From assembly GCF_027942865.1 (NCBI RefSeq), contig NC_134519.1:23594248-23658247 (forward strand): DNA of 64,000 bases, read 5' to 3'. The stretch comes from Odontesthes bonariensis (Eukaryota; Chordata; Actinopteri; Atheriniformes; Atherinopsidae). Positions within the stretch are counted from its first letter, which is position 1. Every line of letters starts with the position of its first letter. Positions 1-16,400 of the stretch are shown here, piece by piece. The notes beneath the pieces are model-generated. The model was not told the origin of the DNA and made no database searches. It saw only the letters and a program-made list of their open reading frames with translations. A program made the translations under genes and the position numbers.

Positions 1-90
1 TTAGATGCATATGAAACCGAAAAGACTAAAATCAACAAAAATCCATCTTATAATGCGACTAATCTTATCAATTCCACGATCATTTCCTAC

Positions 91-4185
<4,095 letters not shown>

Positions 4186-4203
4186 TCAATCCCAACTTGC
4201 CAT
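4186..4203 (-). promoter_or_regulatory. Five-codon upstream ORF in the ap2m1 leader
   Basis: The 5' UTR part of the first coding exon (4174-4221, after a TTCTCAG acceptor) contains ATG GCA AGT TGG GAT TGA. Its start context is CACCATGG, a better Kozak match than the main start (CACAATGA). The uORF stop lies only 12 nt before the mu2 start. This is seen directly. Translational dampening or reinitiation is an inference. Confidence 0.6.
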
Positions 4204-4417
4204 GGTGAAACCAAACGTCTCCTGAGAAGAGACAGAAATTTAGGAAGGAAACAGGGGAAGGAACAGGGGAGATAGAGAAGTGAAAGCAGTGAAAAGTGAG
4301 GGAGTCACCCACAGTACAGAGAGGCACTTGTCCCTCACATCCGCTTTTTCCTCCCTCTCTCTCTCTCACAAGCATACATTACCCCTGTTGCCAGCTGAAT
4401 ATATCCTGCAGCTGCAC

Positions 4418-4437
4418 CACACACACACACACACACA
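4418..4437. repeat. (CA)n microsatellite
   Basis: About ten CA units lie in the first intron of ap2m1. Confidence 0.85.
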
Positions 4438-5640
4438 TACAAATATACATACCTACACTGATGCCAATAAAGGCAATGAAGACTATTGACACTCTCACCA
4501 CAGGCCATTTCCTTTTTCTTCCTAACCCTCGAAAGTAAGATTAACAGCAGATTAGCAGCCACCAGTCTGAAGCAGGAAACCATCAGGTTCCCAGCTACAA
4601 ATGTTACTCTGTCTTTCTTTCAGGATGCTCACTGGATCTAAGGAGACCAACAATTAAATCCGAAATAAGATTGTAAACTGACGAAAACAATCATCTAGTC
4701 TGTGCTGCTGTCGAACAATTGATCTGTTTGGAAATCAGACCGGCATGTCACAGGAAGCTGCCCTAGTTTAAAAATGAATTTTCTGGAAAACGGGGGATGA
4801 AGGACATGCCTGAAATTCCTCGAAGAGAGAATACAGACACTTCAAACACAGGGCGCTGGAAAAAAAAAACCTGACTCAAATATAAGTGCGAGATTAGCCA
4901 AATGTGTCCGTTTTAAAATGCTCTAGAGTCGTGACTGAATAAGCCATGCATCAGACCTGAATGGGGTTTAATCGCTCTTTTATTAGCGAAGTCAAGATGT
5001 CTGCTCACTCAGGCCATTTCCCAAACGTTCATACATTTATATATTACCTCAATTGTTTCTCGACCAACTAGGAACGGGTTTCCCCCCAAATGATTAGTTT
5101 GAAACATTCGTGAGCGCTTTAAGGCACTGATGAAGGCTTGACCTTCAATACGATCAAAGTGATGGAGAATACACCGAGTTAGAGGTAGCTAGCTTATTTA
5201 GCTTACCATAGCGGGCTAGCTTGCTATAATGTTCAGCTAGACAACGTCGACCCGAGCGGAATTTTAAATGGACTTCCGGTGAGAATAAGATCTACCGATT
5301 GACGCCAGTTTATAATGCAACGTTACATTACATACCTCAAACATATTATCAACGTTAACCTGCTGTATAGGTCCTCTAAAACCACTGTGAGTCATGGATA
5401 AATTTAATAACTGTCACACTTCGTGCTTTTACGCTCTTTAAAAAAAAATCTGCTTCCTTTCCGTTTTCGTACACCTAACTGCCGCTACCTTGACGTTAGC
5501 TTGCAGAGAATCTGCTAACGTTAGCAATGCTAGCATCGCCCACAAATGAAAGCGCTCACCGGCTTTCCGTCACGGTTACGGGGCCACGGTTTCTAGTTTT
5601 GACCAAGAAAACATTACCGTTTCGCTTTAACTGAACTTAC

Positions 5641-5800
5641 CCAGGTTCTCTCACGAACGCCACCAGGGTTTCACTCCCCGCTTAGCCTTAAATGTATATG
5701 TAAATGTCCGGCAGTATCCCTACTCACACACCCGCTAATTCCGCTCCGTCCCCCTGGTCCTCTGATAGCTGTCAGCTGACCCGCCGTTCTTACGCACGAC
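5641..5800 (-). promoter_or_regulatory. ap2m1: Putative non-coding first exon and promoter of ap2m1
   Basis: On the minus strand, GAGAACCTGG|GTAAGTTCAG is a near-consensus 5' splice site with its junction at 5641/5640. It is about 1.4 kb upstream of the acceptor of the first coding exon. The sequence upstream (to about 5800) is comparatively GC-rich and has no TATA box that I can see. I infer it to be the leader exon and promoter. The transcription start is not determined. Confidence 0.45.
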
Positions 5801-7476
5801 CGTTCAGTAGTGACAGGAAAAGGCGCGGCTAGAACGATGTATAAACCGCACCCAGGCCTTCTTACGATAAGCTACTACAGCTAGAGATGATTATTAGATT
5901 TAAGGCGTTTCATAAATGGCTCTGGCTTACCTAGGCAGACATGTTGGCTGGGCTATTCCCCCTTTTTTTGAAACGGGCTTGGGATCACGTTAGCACGAAC
6001 ACGACCTGCTTCACTAAATGTTCTTGAGTTGCAATTCCTCCGTCGCACCAGAGAGGGACCTACAGGCCTGTATTATCAATGAGTGTAACAATGACTAATT
6101 TCCCTGTGAAGATTTTAAGCACAAAAAATTGCCATCAGACGTTTGCCTTTTAATTTGGTGGTTGCGCCTTGTTTAATCTGTCCTACTCAAAGAGCTTTAT
6201 CTATTCTTACTGTTTTTTGTCCAAGCCTGGTCAACTTAGCCCTACAGGATTTAATTTTTCCTCACCACCCAAAGAAAAGTTTGCACAGGGTCATACAGTT
6301 CTGAGGCAATTCTGACTGTACACAAGCTGACATTTTATACACACCCATACTACACACACATCTGTGGACCAGACTGCCCAACCTTCACATTCCTGCTGTT
6401 GAATAGTCTGGACTCCACTGCTCTTAAGTGTAAATATGACCTGTGGTATGGAAATTTGAAATAAAAAAAATTGGTGGTAATTTTCTACCTTACAGACAGA
6501 TTCAGACAAAAAAACAAAAAAAACGCAAGGCAGCATATTTAAGTCATAAAACTATATTTATAAATAAAAAGACATTTTTCCTTGATAAAAGTAGTGTGAA
6601 AGACATGGTAAGAAAATTGTTCCACTATACATTATCACAAGACAGTCTGAAGATTCTCTGGTTAGCAGACAAAAATGCAACAATGCAGAGTAAAAACGTC
6701 TCTTGGAGCAGAATGCTCATGTTAAGCATCGGAAAATGAAACTAGTTGTGACCAACTACGTATACAATAAAACAAACGCATTCTTACAGCAATTCTCTTG
6801 CACTACGTACAGATTCTCCATTTCTTTCTTTCTTTCTCTCTTACGTCAGGCAAATATTTTAGACATCTGATTAAAGGTAAAAGTTAGTGTTCACTTTTTT
6901 TTTAGTTGGTTTTTTTGTTCTTTTTTTCTCTTGTTAGAGGTCAGCAAGTTGGGTACAAAGAGAATGGAGGGAGGGAAGAGACTTCGTTCTCTCTCAGTTT
7001 TGAACGTGGACAGGGGCGGGGGAGGACAGAGAACGCTAGATAAGGAAAGCAGAGAAGAGGTGGGAACAGTGAAGAGCAGAACAAATGAAAAACATCCATG
7101 TGGAAAAGCGCTGAGTCATCTCCCACAGCTGACTGTTTCCAACGCCTCTCTTGCTCTTTGTCCTTGCACAAACTGCTTCCCCCCTGTCGAACACAAACTG
7201 AGAGAGGCGCTTTGGTTCCATCTTGAGTGAGGGGGTTTCTTCACTGAAGAAAGTATGGCCATTGCTACAAGGAAGAAAAGCAAAGGTGAGGAGGAACATT
7301 TTCTCTCGGCATGCAAAACTGGGTTGGTTCCATTTAGGCTTTTAAATAAAGTGGAATCAAGGCCTTGGGTTACAGCTTTTTCAATCTCGCCTCCTTCCTG
7401 CCCTGCTACGATGTCCTTCTCGGCAGTATGACAGAACGCTCACTGTGCTACTTTGTTACTGAACTACGACCCACCG
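5801..7476. other. ap2m1-dvl3 intergenic region with dvl3 3' UTR
   Basis: This stretch lies between the ap2m1 promoter side and the dvl3 stop codon. The right-hand part must be dvl3 3' UTR. I found no perfect AATAAA on the minus strand here. ATTAAA variants occur on the minus strand near 6249 and 6171, so the 3' end is not fixed. No further gene is seen. Confidence 0.5.
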
Positions 7477-10400
7477 TCACATCACGTCAACAAAGAACTC
7501 TCCAGCATTGCCCACTGCCATACGCAGAGACTGCCGCGATGCAGTGAGCTCAGGAGGCACTGAGGCCAGCTCTCTGCCTTGAGGGGCACCAGGTGCAGCT
7601 GTGGGCAGATGTGCGGGCTGTGGGGGGAGGCCAGGTGGGCCATAGACGAGGCCTGGCCCGTAGGCTATTGAGTGAGAGTTGGCACTGCGGTGGCTGAGTG
7701 AGCTGCGGATGCTTCGCTCGCTTGGGGGAGCCACCGAGCGCTCACTTGGAGCTCGGTGGCTCCTGATCTCAGATTCGCTGCCACTGCCGCCAGATTTCCG
7801 ACCCTCGTTCTTGCTGCAGTTGGAACCACTGCTTCCTGTTAACAGAGTAAAAAAAGAGACGCTAATTGTTATCAAAGCGTGAGATAACACGAAACGCAAT
7901 GCGCTTTCCCCCCCCCCCTTACATCCAAGCGACCTACATGAGCATATCACACCGGGATAGGACGCTGACCCGCTTTGTGGGAGACCGAGGAGAGCTGCAT
8001 GACTAATGCAGACAAAGCGTTCGCAGCCTTTTAAAGGCCAAACAGCTTCAGCTTGCTGAAGGCAACTTTTGATGTTGTTACCACACACATTCTGCTTGCT
8101 TGCTTTTAGAGCAAGCTTTTAAGAATGATGAATTTAAAGCACTTAAGATGATCAAACAGATGACTTCAAATCCACTGAGATGAAAGCATTATTCTCAACT
8201 GAAGCTTTTTGTCACTGTTGGAAAGGTGTGGTATGTTGACCAAGAACAGCATAAATACTGGAAGCATTAAACCTCCATTAAAAGTGATTAAACCCCCCCC
8301 CCCCCAAAAAAAAACCTTGTGTTCATTAAAACATTATCTTGCTGGTGAACTATTGGCCAATAAATTTTTAGATGGGGTAGTGTGCAACCACAAAAATATC
8401 TCCGCAGTTTAAGTGGACTGCTTTTTAGAATACCACAATTGGTTTTCTTCTTCTACACATGTACACAAAAAAACAAGTAAGTCAATACAGCAGCTTTAAG
8501 GCTGCTGGAAGCAACATTTTTTCCACTCATGAGCCAAGTTGTGTCCTGCAGGTCTTTGGAGCAGACCGATTAAAAAGAAAAAACAGCACTAGACCTATAA
8601 ATGTATTCCGTAAATGTGTGACCGTAAAACTTAGATTTTCTGTCTCAGACTCCGGACAAAATTTTAAAACACTTAAAAAAAAAAAAAAAAAAGTATTATT
8701 TTTGAAGGTATTAAAATTGGAAACAAATTGTAGAATAAAGCAAGATCTGCATTTTACAGTGAACTGCAGAGAAAAGGAATGCGCAGCCTCTGGAACACGT
8801 TCTGTGGAAATGTCACAGTGTTTGATATTTAAAAGGTAAACACTTGGATGGAATGTCTCGATATTGAAATAGCATTATAAACAGTGTTCATTCACACCCT
8901 ACTCTTCATGTTTTGAAACTGCTTACGATGAGCACATGCACGTATAGTCAGACTGTGCTCACCACTTTGCTGGCTTCCTGCACTGCCAGCACCTGGCCCT
9001 CCATGGAAGGGCTGAGGCAGGTCGTAAGGATGTGGAATAGGGAACTGATAAGGCAGAGCCAATGGCCAAGGGGCTGCCCCAGGGTGGGGCAGAGGGGGGA
9101 GAGTGTCCTGGTCAGAGGCACCCCCACTGGAACCATCATGGTCATGGAGAGACAGGTGCGTCATATCTGAGGGAAACAGAGGGATACAATTGATTTTAAA
9201 CTCTTACAGTCTTGCCCTATTTCTGCAAAGCGGGTGGTATATATCAACTTCACACCAAAGCTTGTTTAGACGTTAAAGGGAACACACAACTTTCGAGAAA
9301 CTTGTTTTTTATTTTGTAGAAATAACTGTCGGCAGATCCTACTTAACCAATGATCTGTGTCCACTTACTACCACACAGGTCTCCAAAGACATAGTAGCAT
9401 TGCTCAGAGAAAGTGATCTTGTTGACAGTGTGTCGGATGTAGCCAGCTTTCAGCAGGTTGCTGGCGTATTTACGCGCTTCACGCCGATCTGAGAACCCTT
9501 CTACGTGGTGGAAAAGCCAGTCCACCACATCGGAGCCTAAGGAGACAAAAGCGCAATGTTGTGCCAGAAAACTCATGACCGTAACCTTCTAATTATCATG
9601 TTCCATCCTTTTTCACTGGCAGCATCAAAATAAAGATCCTCCAAACAATAATAAAGAGAACTATATGAACAAAATACTGGGTAAAACATAATTCAACAGC
9701 TGTAGTTTAAAAGAAAAAAAAAAAAAAAAAAAAACAAGGTTTGCCAACTATGTTCGATTTGAAAAATCATGTGATGAGTCCAAAGGGCATTTAAGCAGCC
9801 CAGACACATAACTGAAACACTGGCAGCCACAGTCCACAAATGGAACTGAGCAAAGATCAAAATAAAGATGTGAGGGGCATAATGAATGCAGGACCATGCC
9901 TGCTGCTTTGATGAAAACATACCAATAAAGGCGTTAGCGATTGTTATCTTGAGCCACATCCTGTCCCGCACCTCCAGACCCGACTCTGGACAGGCCATGG
10001 CCTTAGCAACAGTTGCCATGTCGCTGTGGATTGAGAGGTGGAAATCATCGAATCCTAGGAAACATAAGAGGGAACAAGCGAGTTACAAACACGCCGCTCT
10101 TAAGGAATGCCTTCATCGGGTATAAAACTGTCGAGCTCCATTTTGCTTTGCTTCCGAAACACTTCAAGAACAGATCCGTGGTTTTGTCTGGACAGCAGCA
10201 AAACCGTTGGCCTGTTTTGGGGATTTGCCTCAAATAATATTCTGGCTTCCTGTGGTCTGGACTGAAATTGACCCCCATTCTGTGTTGACCAAGAACCAAA
10301 ATTGGATTCCGCAGGATCTATTTTGGAATTTGACTACGACTTAGCTGGTCTTGTCAAAGCCTTCAACAGCCCAGTCATACTGAATTAAATCTTCCTCATC

Positions 10401-13400
10401 CTTCCATTCTAATTAAAAAAAAAAAAAAAAAAAAATCACAGCCTCGCTTTGCTGCATTCCCAGAATAGATATTTTGAAAAGTGTGACGATTCATTTCTTT
10501 TTTTGGTTTCCCTTTGGGGCATCAGATGTAAACAGATTCTGCTGCACCATACAGGTAAGTAGCTCCTCTGCATTAGGTGCTGATGTTTAGAAACAGATGC
10601 GAAATTCAATTACTAATCTTTTTTCACAGTGGAAAACTACAGGCTTTTTTTTTTTTCCTTTGCTGAGGCTGCACTTGAAATATAACCATTAATCCAATAT
10701 CTATTCTATTTAAAGAGGGGGGATTTTCCACACACACTTTATAGTCTGTGACCGTATGAAATGATTTCTTTCACACCGAAATTCCCCTGAAATTCAGACC
10801 ATCGGTTGGTTGAAAAATGTGTTGAGAGGGGGAAACATTTTTCTCTAGAAATGAAGCCAAGCATCCCGACCGTTTCCAAAGATTACAGGGAAGATTAAAC
10901 GCGTGAGTTATGGCTCAGTTTGGACAAGAGTTATCGAGCAGATGGAAGCTGTGAGGCTGAACTCTGGGACAGAGCATTCACAGGAATGCAGTTTAAGGGC
11001 GGGGCCACACTTACAGAGTCTTCCTAACATGTCAGAGGAAGAATAGGGATGTTTCTGCATTTTCGGAAGGTCAGAAGGTGGTCCGAAATGGCTGCGAGTT
11101 TAATGTTCTGAAGTATCAACAGACCTGGAGCACTTTCCTCATATCACAGCACTGTGAATGGTCAACTTTATCCATCAATAGATTTAACAAGCAAGTGATA
11201 GGGCGGGAAAAAAAGCCAACATTAAGCAACGAACACTAAAACTGAGAAAAGAGGGGCACACAAGACAGTAAATGAATGTGTTCACAGCTGTTTTGGATTA
11301 TCATGTTATGATAATGATCAACAACAGGCTGCTGCAGGGGGTGACATGACTCACGCTCAGTCTCGGGGATAGAGCTGCTGATGGAGGAGCTGGTGGAGGT
11401 GACTGTGCTCATGGAAGGGCTCATTCCATACGGAGGGTACACCCCAGTCATGGCGGCCGTGTGGGACACCCACGCAGCTGGGTCAATGGGCCGGATGGGT
11501 TCACCTGTAGAATCAGAAAAAAAATAAAAATAAGGAAAGTCTTTTTGCAAATAATTTGCAATTCACTGAAGTGGAAAAAGGAACAAATACTCACTCCTGG
11601 GCAGAGCAAAGCAGCTCCGAGGGTTTGGGTCCCAGCACTTTGCAACAGTCAGAGTAATGGGGCTGGTAAAACACACAGACAATTAGTACTAAAAATAAAC
11701 TGAGCACGCTGAATAGCACAGGCTCCAGCTTTACTAGCATTTTGGTTTATGGATGCAATTATGTTTTATGCATTTCTGTGTGCAGCTTACCCTGGCTTGT
11801 GCACTATGTCCCTCAGGACTCGGACTGCATCGTCATTACTCATATTCTCAAAGTTTATGTCATTCACCTACACAGGTAAAAATGTCAGAGGATTACTATG
11901 CGTCTGACAGTGCGCTCATGCATCACATGGATCTAACTTTTAGTGAGTTATGCGACCTCACCTTCAAATAATTTCTTATATAAACACTTTCACTGACATT
12001 CCAACGAATCCCAGGGCAATTTGCACAATTTGAGATGGGAGTTTTCCACACAAGAACTTCTACGTAATATCAACATGAAAATATAATAGATGGCCACGGA
12101 TGGCATGGTTAAAGGCACGGAAAAGAACGAGGTGAAACAGAAAGCTTTAATTTATTTCATGTCACTGGAGGTGTCCAAAACAACACGCACACACAAACTC
12201 TGCTGGTCCAAATTTCAGGAATGCAAAATTATTTTTTGTCTTTGTGCGTCTCTCTCTCACCCCTACACACCTGCAACAACATGTCCCCAGGCTCTATGCG
12301 TCCATCTGCAGCCACGGCGCCTCCTTTCATGATGGAGCCAATGTAGATCCCTCCATCTCCCCTCTCATTACTCTGACCAACAATACTAATGCCCAAGAAG
12401 TTGTACTTCTCTGTGAAGCAGAGAGAGTGTTAAAGGTGCATTATAGAGTAGAAAAAAGAAAGACAGAAAAGATGGTCATCGTTGGAAGAAAGCCTGTTTA
12501 TTTTTGACCAACTTTTAAATGAGCAACTTACCCATGTTAAGAGTGACGGTGATGATGTTCAGAGACATGGTCGAGTCTGTGATGCTGCTGAATGACGAAG
12601 ACTGGAAGGAAGTTAGTTGGAAATTGAGAGATAAAATTAGAAAGAAACAACTGGAACACTATTTCAATATTTGGTCGATTTACTGCCCCTTTAAGTCTAC
12701 GAGTGTGGCATCTCACCCTGTCCATATTGGAAACCTTGGGTTTCCGTCGGCGACGGCGGTGTCGTCTCATTAGTCGAGAGGAGCTCTGCTCAGTGGAGCT
12801 ACTGAACCTGACGAGGCAAACATTTCATTTAAAAAAAAAAAAAAAAACATTTGGAAGCCAGTATTTAGAGGATAATAAAATATTTGAATCAGTGTAATTA
12901 TCAAGCTGGGAAAAAAAATGGCTTAGTATCATTTCAATTATAATTTTCTCTTTTGTCTAAATCAAGATTAAAATCTATCCAACATGGGGCGGTCTGTGGC
13001 GTAGCGGGTACAGCAGGCGCCCCATGTACAGAGGCTATAGCCCTTGCTGCAGCTGGCCCCGGTTCGAGTCCCGCATCGGATGGCCCTTTGCTGCGTGTTA
13101 TTCCCCCTCTCTCTGCCCCCTGCTTCCTGTCTCTCTCCACTGTCCTATATACAATAAAGGCATAAAAAGCCCCCAAATAAATATTTAAATAAAATCTATC
13201 CAATATATGTAGAAAAACAGAAGCTGCTCTTCTTGATAACTTCTATAATCATCCAATTTAAACCCTAACGATATGTGCTAAAAAGAAAGGAGTTTACACA
13301 CACTTTCCTTTACACAAGTGCCTTTTAAAAAGAGTTCTGAGCAGTTTAAAATGCTTGCAAAACAGCTTCCAACTACATCATTTGAGAATTACAACCTTAC

Positions 13401-16400
13401 TGACAGTTGTGTAGAAATGTTTTATGGGGGTTAAAAATCAGTTTATTTGTGTGGTGGAAAGAACCTAATATGCCGATTAGGCTTTTTTCTGAATCTACTA
13501 CAGCTGCTACAACAGGACAAAACTATCCTGTGAAATGCCTGAAGACCGAGACCAGTCACGGTCTGTAACGCAGGTTTTGGAGTTTACCATTGGAAGAGAT
13601 CAAGGGAGTTTCCACAAAAACCACCAGGGAAACAGACCGTACGAATCTCTGTCATAAAACAGTAACTTTATTTCCAGGTGCGCTCCTGAAGCCAAAGGCC
13701 TTTTTTCTCAATGAGAGCTGCAGTTATGAACAATCAGGACGAAAGCCTCTGACCTGCTGGTTGCATCATCATCTTCTGAATCAAAGCAAGAGGTGGACTC
13801 CAGCTCGCTGCTCATGAAAGACGAGCAGCTGTCGTACTCGGCGCCTCCGCGTCCCATCGCCCGCGACGAGTACCCGTTCTGCCTCCCACCTGCAGCAGGA
13901 TGGCATATCACCAGGATTACAATATCACCATGACACTTTAACTACAATGTCACTTTAATCACATTGTCATTTTAATTTTATCGACGCCTTATTTTTTATT
14001 TTATTTGTTATTTATTTGTTAAATATCTTTTTTTTTTGTCACCCCCTTTTGTGTTTTTATTTTCTTTGTGATTCCATTTTCTTGCTCTTCTTTTAATGTA
14101 CCGCTCTTCGCCCTTCTAATTGCCCTTCGGGGATAAATAAAGTTTTTTTTCTGATTGATTCTGATTCTGATTAGGGTCAGGCACATCAAAGCAAAGCTGA
14201 GCGACTCGAAAGGATGAAAACACGTGTAACAAAATAAATAAAACGAAAAAATATATTCCAAAGTCAAAAGGGGAAATCCAGTTTAAATGTAAATATGCTA
14301 CAGGACCAGCTCTCATTTCAATGTTTTTTAAGCTTTGAGAGTTTTACAACTTCTGAACCATTTCTCTCTGAACACCGCTGTTACTGATCAATGCATGATC
14401 AATAAATGGAAGGTGAAGATGAACAACGTAGGACTGTCTCTCTGCTTTGTTCTACACCTCGATCCCCTGCAGACTACACGGATTCTGACTACACGATGAC
14501 GGAGCAGTGTCCTGCATTGTAGTCTTGATGTTTGTCAAACACAAGTTTGCATGAGCCACACCTAATGCATTACTTAGGTGCGTGGACTTTTTTTTTTTTT
14601 CCCCCTTTTCTTAAATCAACAAGATACATACAGATAGGGACAGATAGGGACACTTATTCAAATAAAACACGACATGCAGCACACAGCAATCTGACCGTGG
14701 TCGTTTGAGTGTTTTCGTCTCGGCCTCTCCCGCTCCCTCTCCCTCTCCCTCTCCCTCCTTTGTGACACCATGGAGCCGGTCTCTGTGTCATTATCCAAAC
14801 TGTCCCGGCCGCTTGCTGCTTTCCCACTACAGACAGACAGACAGAGCAGGGTGGACAAAATGACTCTGTGTCAGTAACAGAGCAGCTGAGTTCATTCAAC
14901 AGCCACTAAAGCAAATGTTTATGTGAAAAGCCTCTTGCGAGAATCTGGCTGCAGCCCGGGTCAAGTTCGCTGCTTGTGTTGAAGACGGGACTCTGGAGCT
15001 GAATATTTGGCAGGAGCCGCAGATGCTGTGTTGACTGACTTATTTCAGTCTGGTGAGCATTTAATTTCACGACCATCATGTGCCCTCGTAAAGTTTTTGA
15101 ACAAATTTCATCGGAATCAAACAATGTTAAACTGGCAGTGACTTTATCCTACTCTATCAGGCAAATGTATAACCGAGGGCATGAATAAGGAACGTCTGTG
15201 CTCGACATTTCTGCTCGATTTTCAGAATGAACACAACTTAATGATAAATGCATGCGAGGAATAAGGCTTTTTTTTTTCTCCTCCTGGGCAGTCACAAGTT
15301 CTTTCCATTCAATTAGCTGATTCTTCTCTTACTTTAGTTATTAGGAAAGAGACGCCACCAAGTACACACAGCATGTCTGTCTTTCTCACTGACTCATTAA
15401 GGACATGTTACAAAAAAAAAAAAAAAACAACGCCTCTATCAAACAAATTCCACCACAAAGTCTGAGTATACTGACTGGTAGGAAGGCGGTCTTGAGTCTC
15501 CGATACCCCCGGTCCTCTCCAAAGGCGGTGTCGGCTCTAAACTATCGGCCACTGAGCCCGCGTCTGTCTGAGTGCCATCTCCAGAAACCAGCTATAAACA
15601 GAAAGTGAGATCAGTCACACAGGTGCTGAGAGGGAAATCGTGTGCTTGCAGACAGAGAGCAAGTGGGCAGCAGACCCACGAAAAAAAAAAAAAAAAAACA
15701 CTACCATGTTTACACCCTATTCAACACCTGCGTGTTGAAGCTTGTTTTACTGTCTCTAAGTAAATGCTTGCTGGCATCTGCAGATGGTGAACCGTTGGTG
15801 TAACTGCGACGTTTAAAAAATAAATAAATAAAACATGCAACATGTATGATATATATCATTCCGTACTACAGAAAAACAGCTGTGGATTCAAATAGTAGAG
15901 AGAGAGAGAGAGAGAAAAAAGAAGAGTCTGTTCTAAGTTTTGTGGTTTGTCTACCTATTGAGGTGTTGCCTAAGTTACCAAAGGATTTGGTGGAAAAATG
16001 GGCTTCCACAGACCATGACAGAGCTCTTTGTGAAGATTTTTTACAATAGTATCATGTTATGTTTGCATATCCCTCCTTTTTGTTAGTTCAACCACAAACC
16101 CATATGCGTTAGTTCTGCTTGCTGAAGATCTCCATATATATATATACATATATTAACATGAAATAAATGTGAAACCATAGTCACTACAAGCTGCTGATGA
16201 TAGCGAGCTGCAGATTATGTCCATTATTTAACACCAATTCAAAATGTATCCTCCATCTGCTGTACAACAATGAAGAAATATAGTTTGGAACAAAAGCCTC
16301 CACAAAAATAAAAATAACCTCAGCAAATTTGATTTCATACACTTTATTAGTCGTTTCGTTTCCCTGAGGAGTTGGATAAATCTGTTTGTCTTTATGAATC

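Noticed and set aside
9369-9372. dvl3 exon 13 ending at 9372 (GTAGTA donor)
   Set aside because: The donor 3 nt downstream (GTAAGT) is stronger and gives the Gly-Asn-Met found in human DVL3. Kept only as a possible minor isoform.
12997-13071. A tRNA gene
   Set aside because: Box A and B are present but no cloverleaf arms close, and the unit has a SINE body, tail and target duplication.
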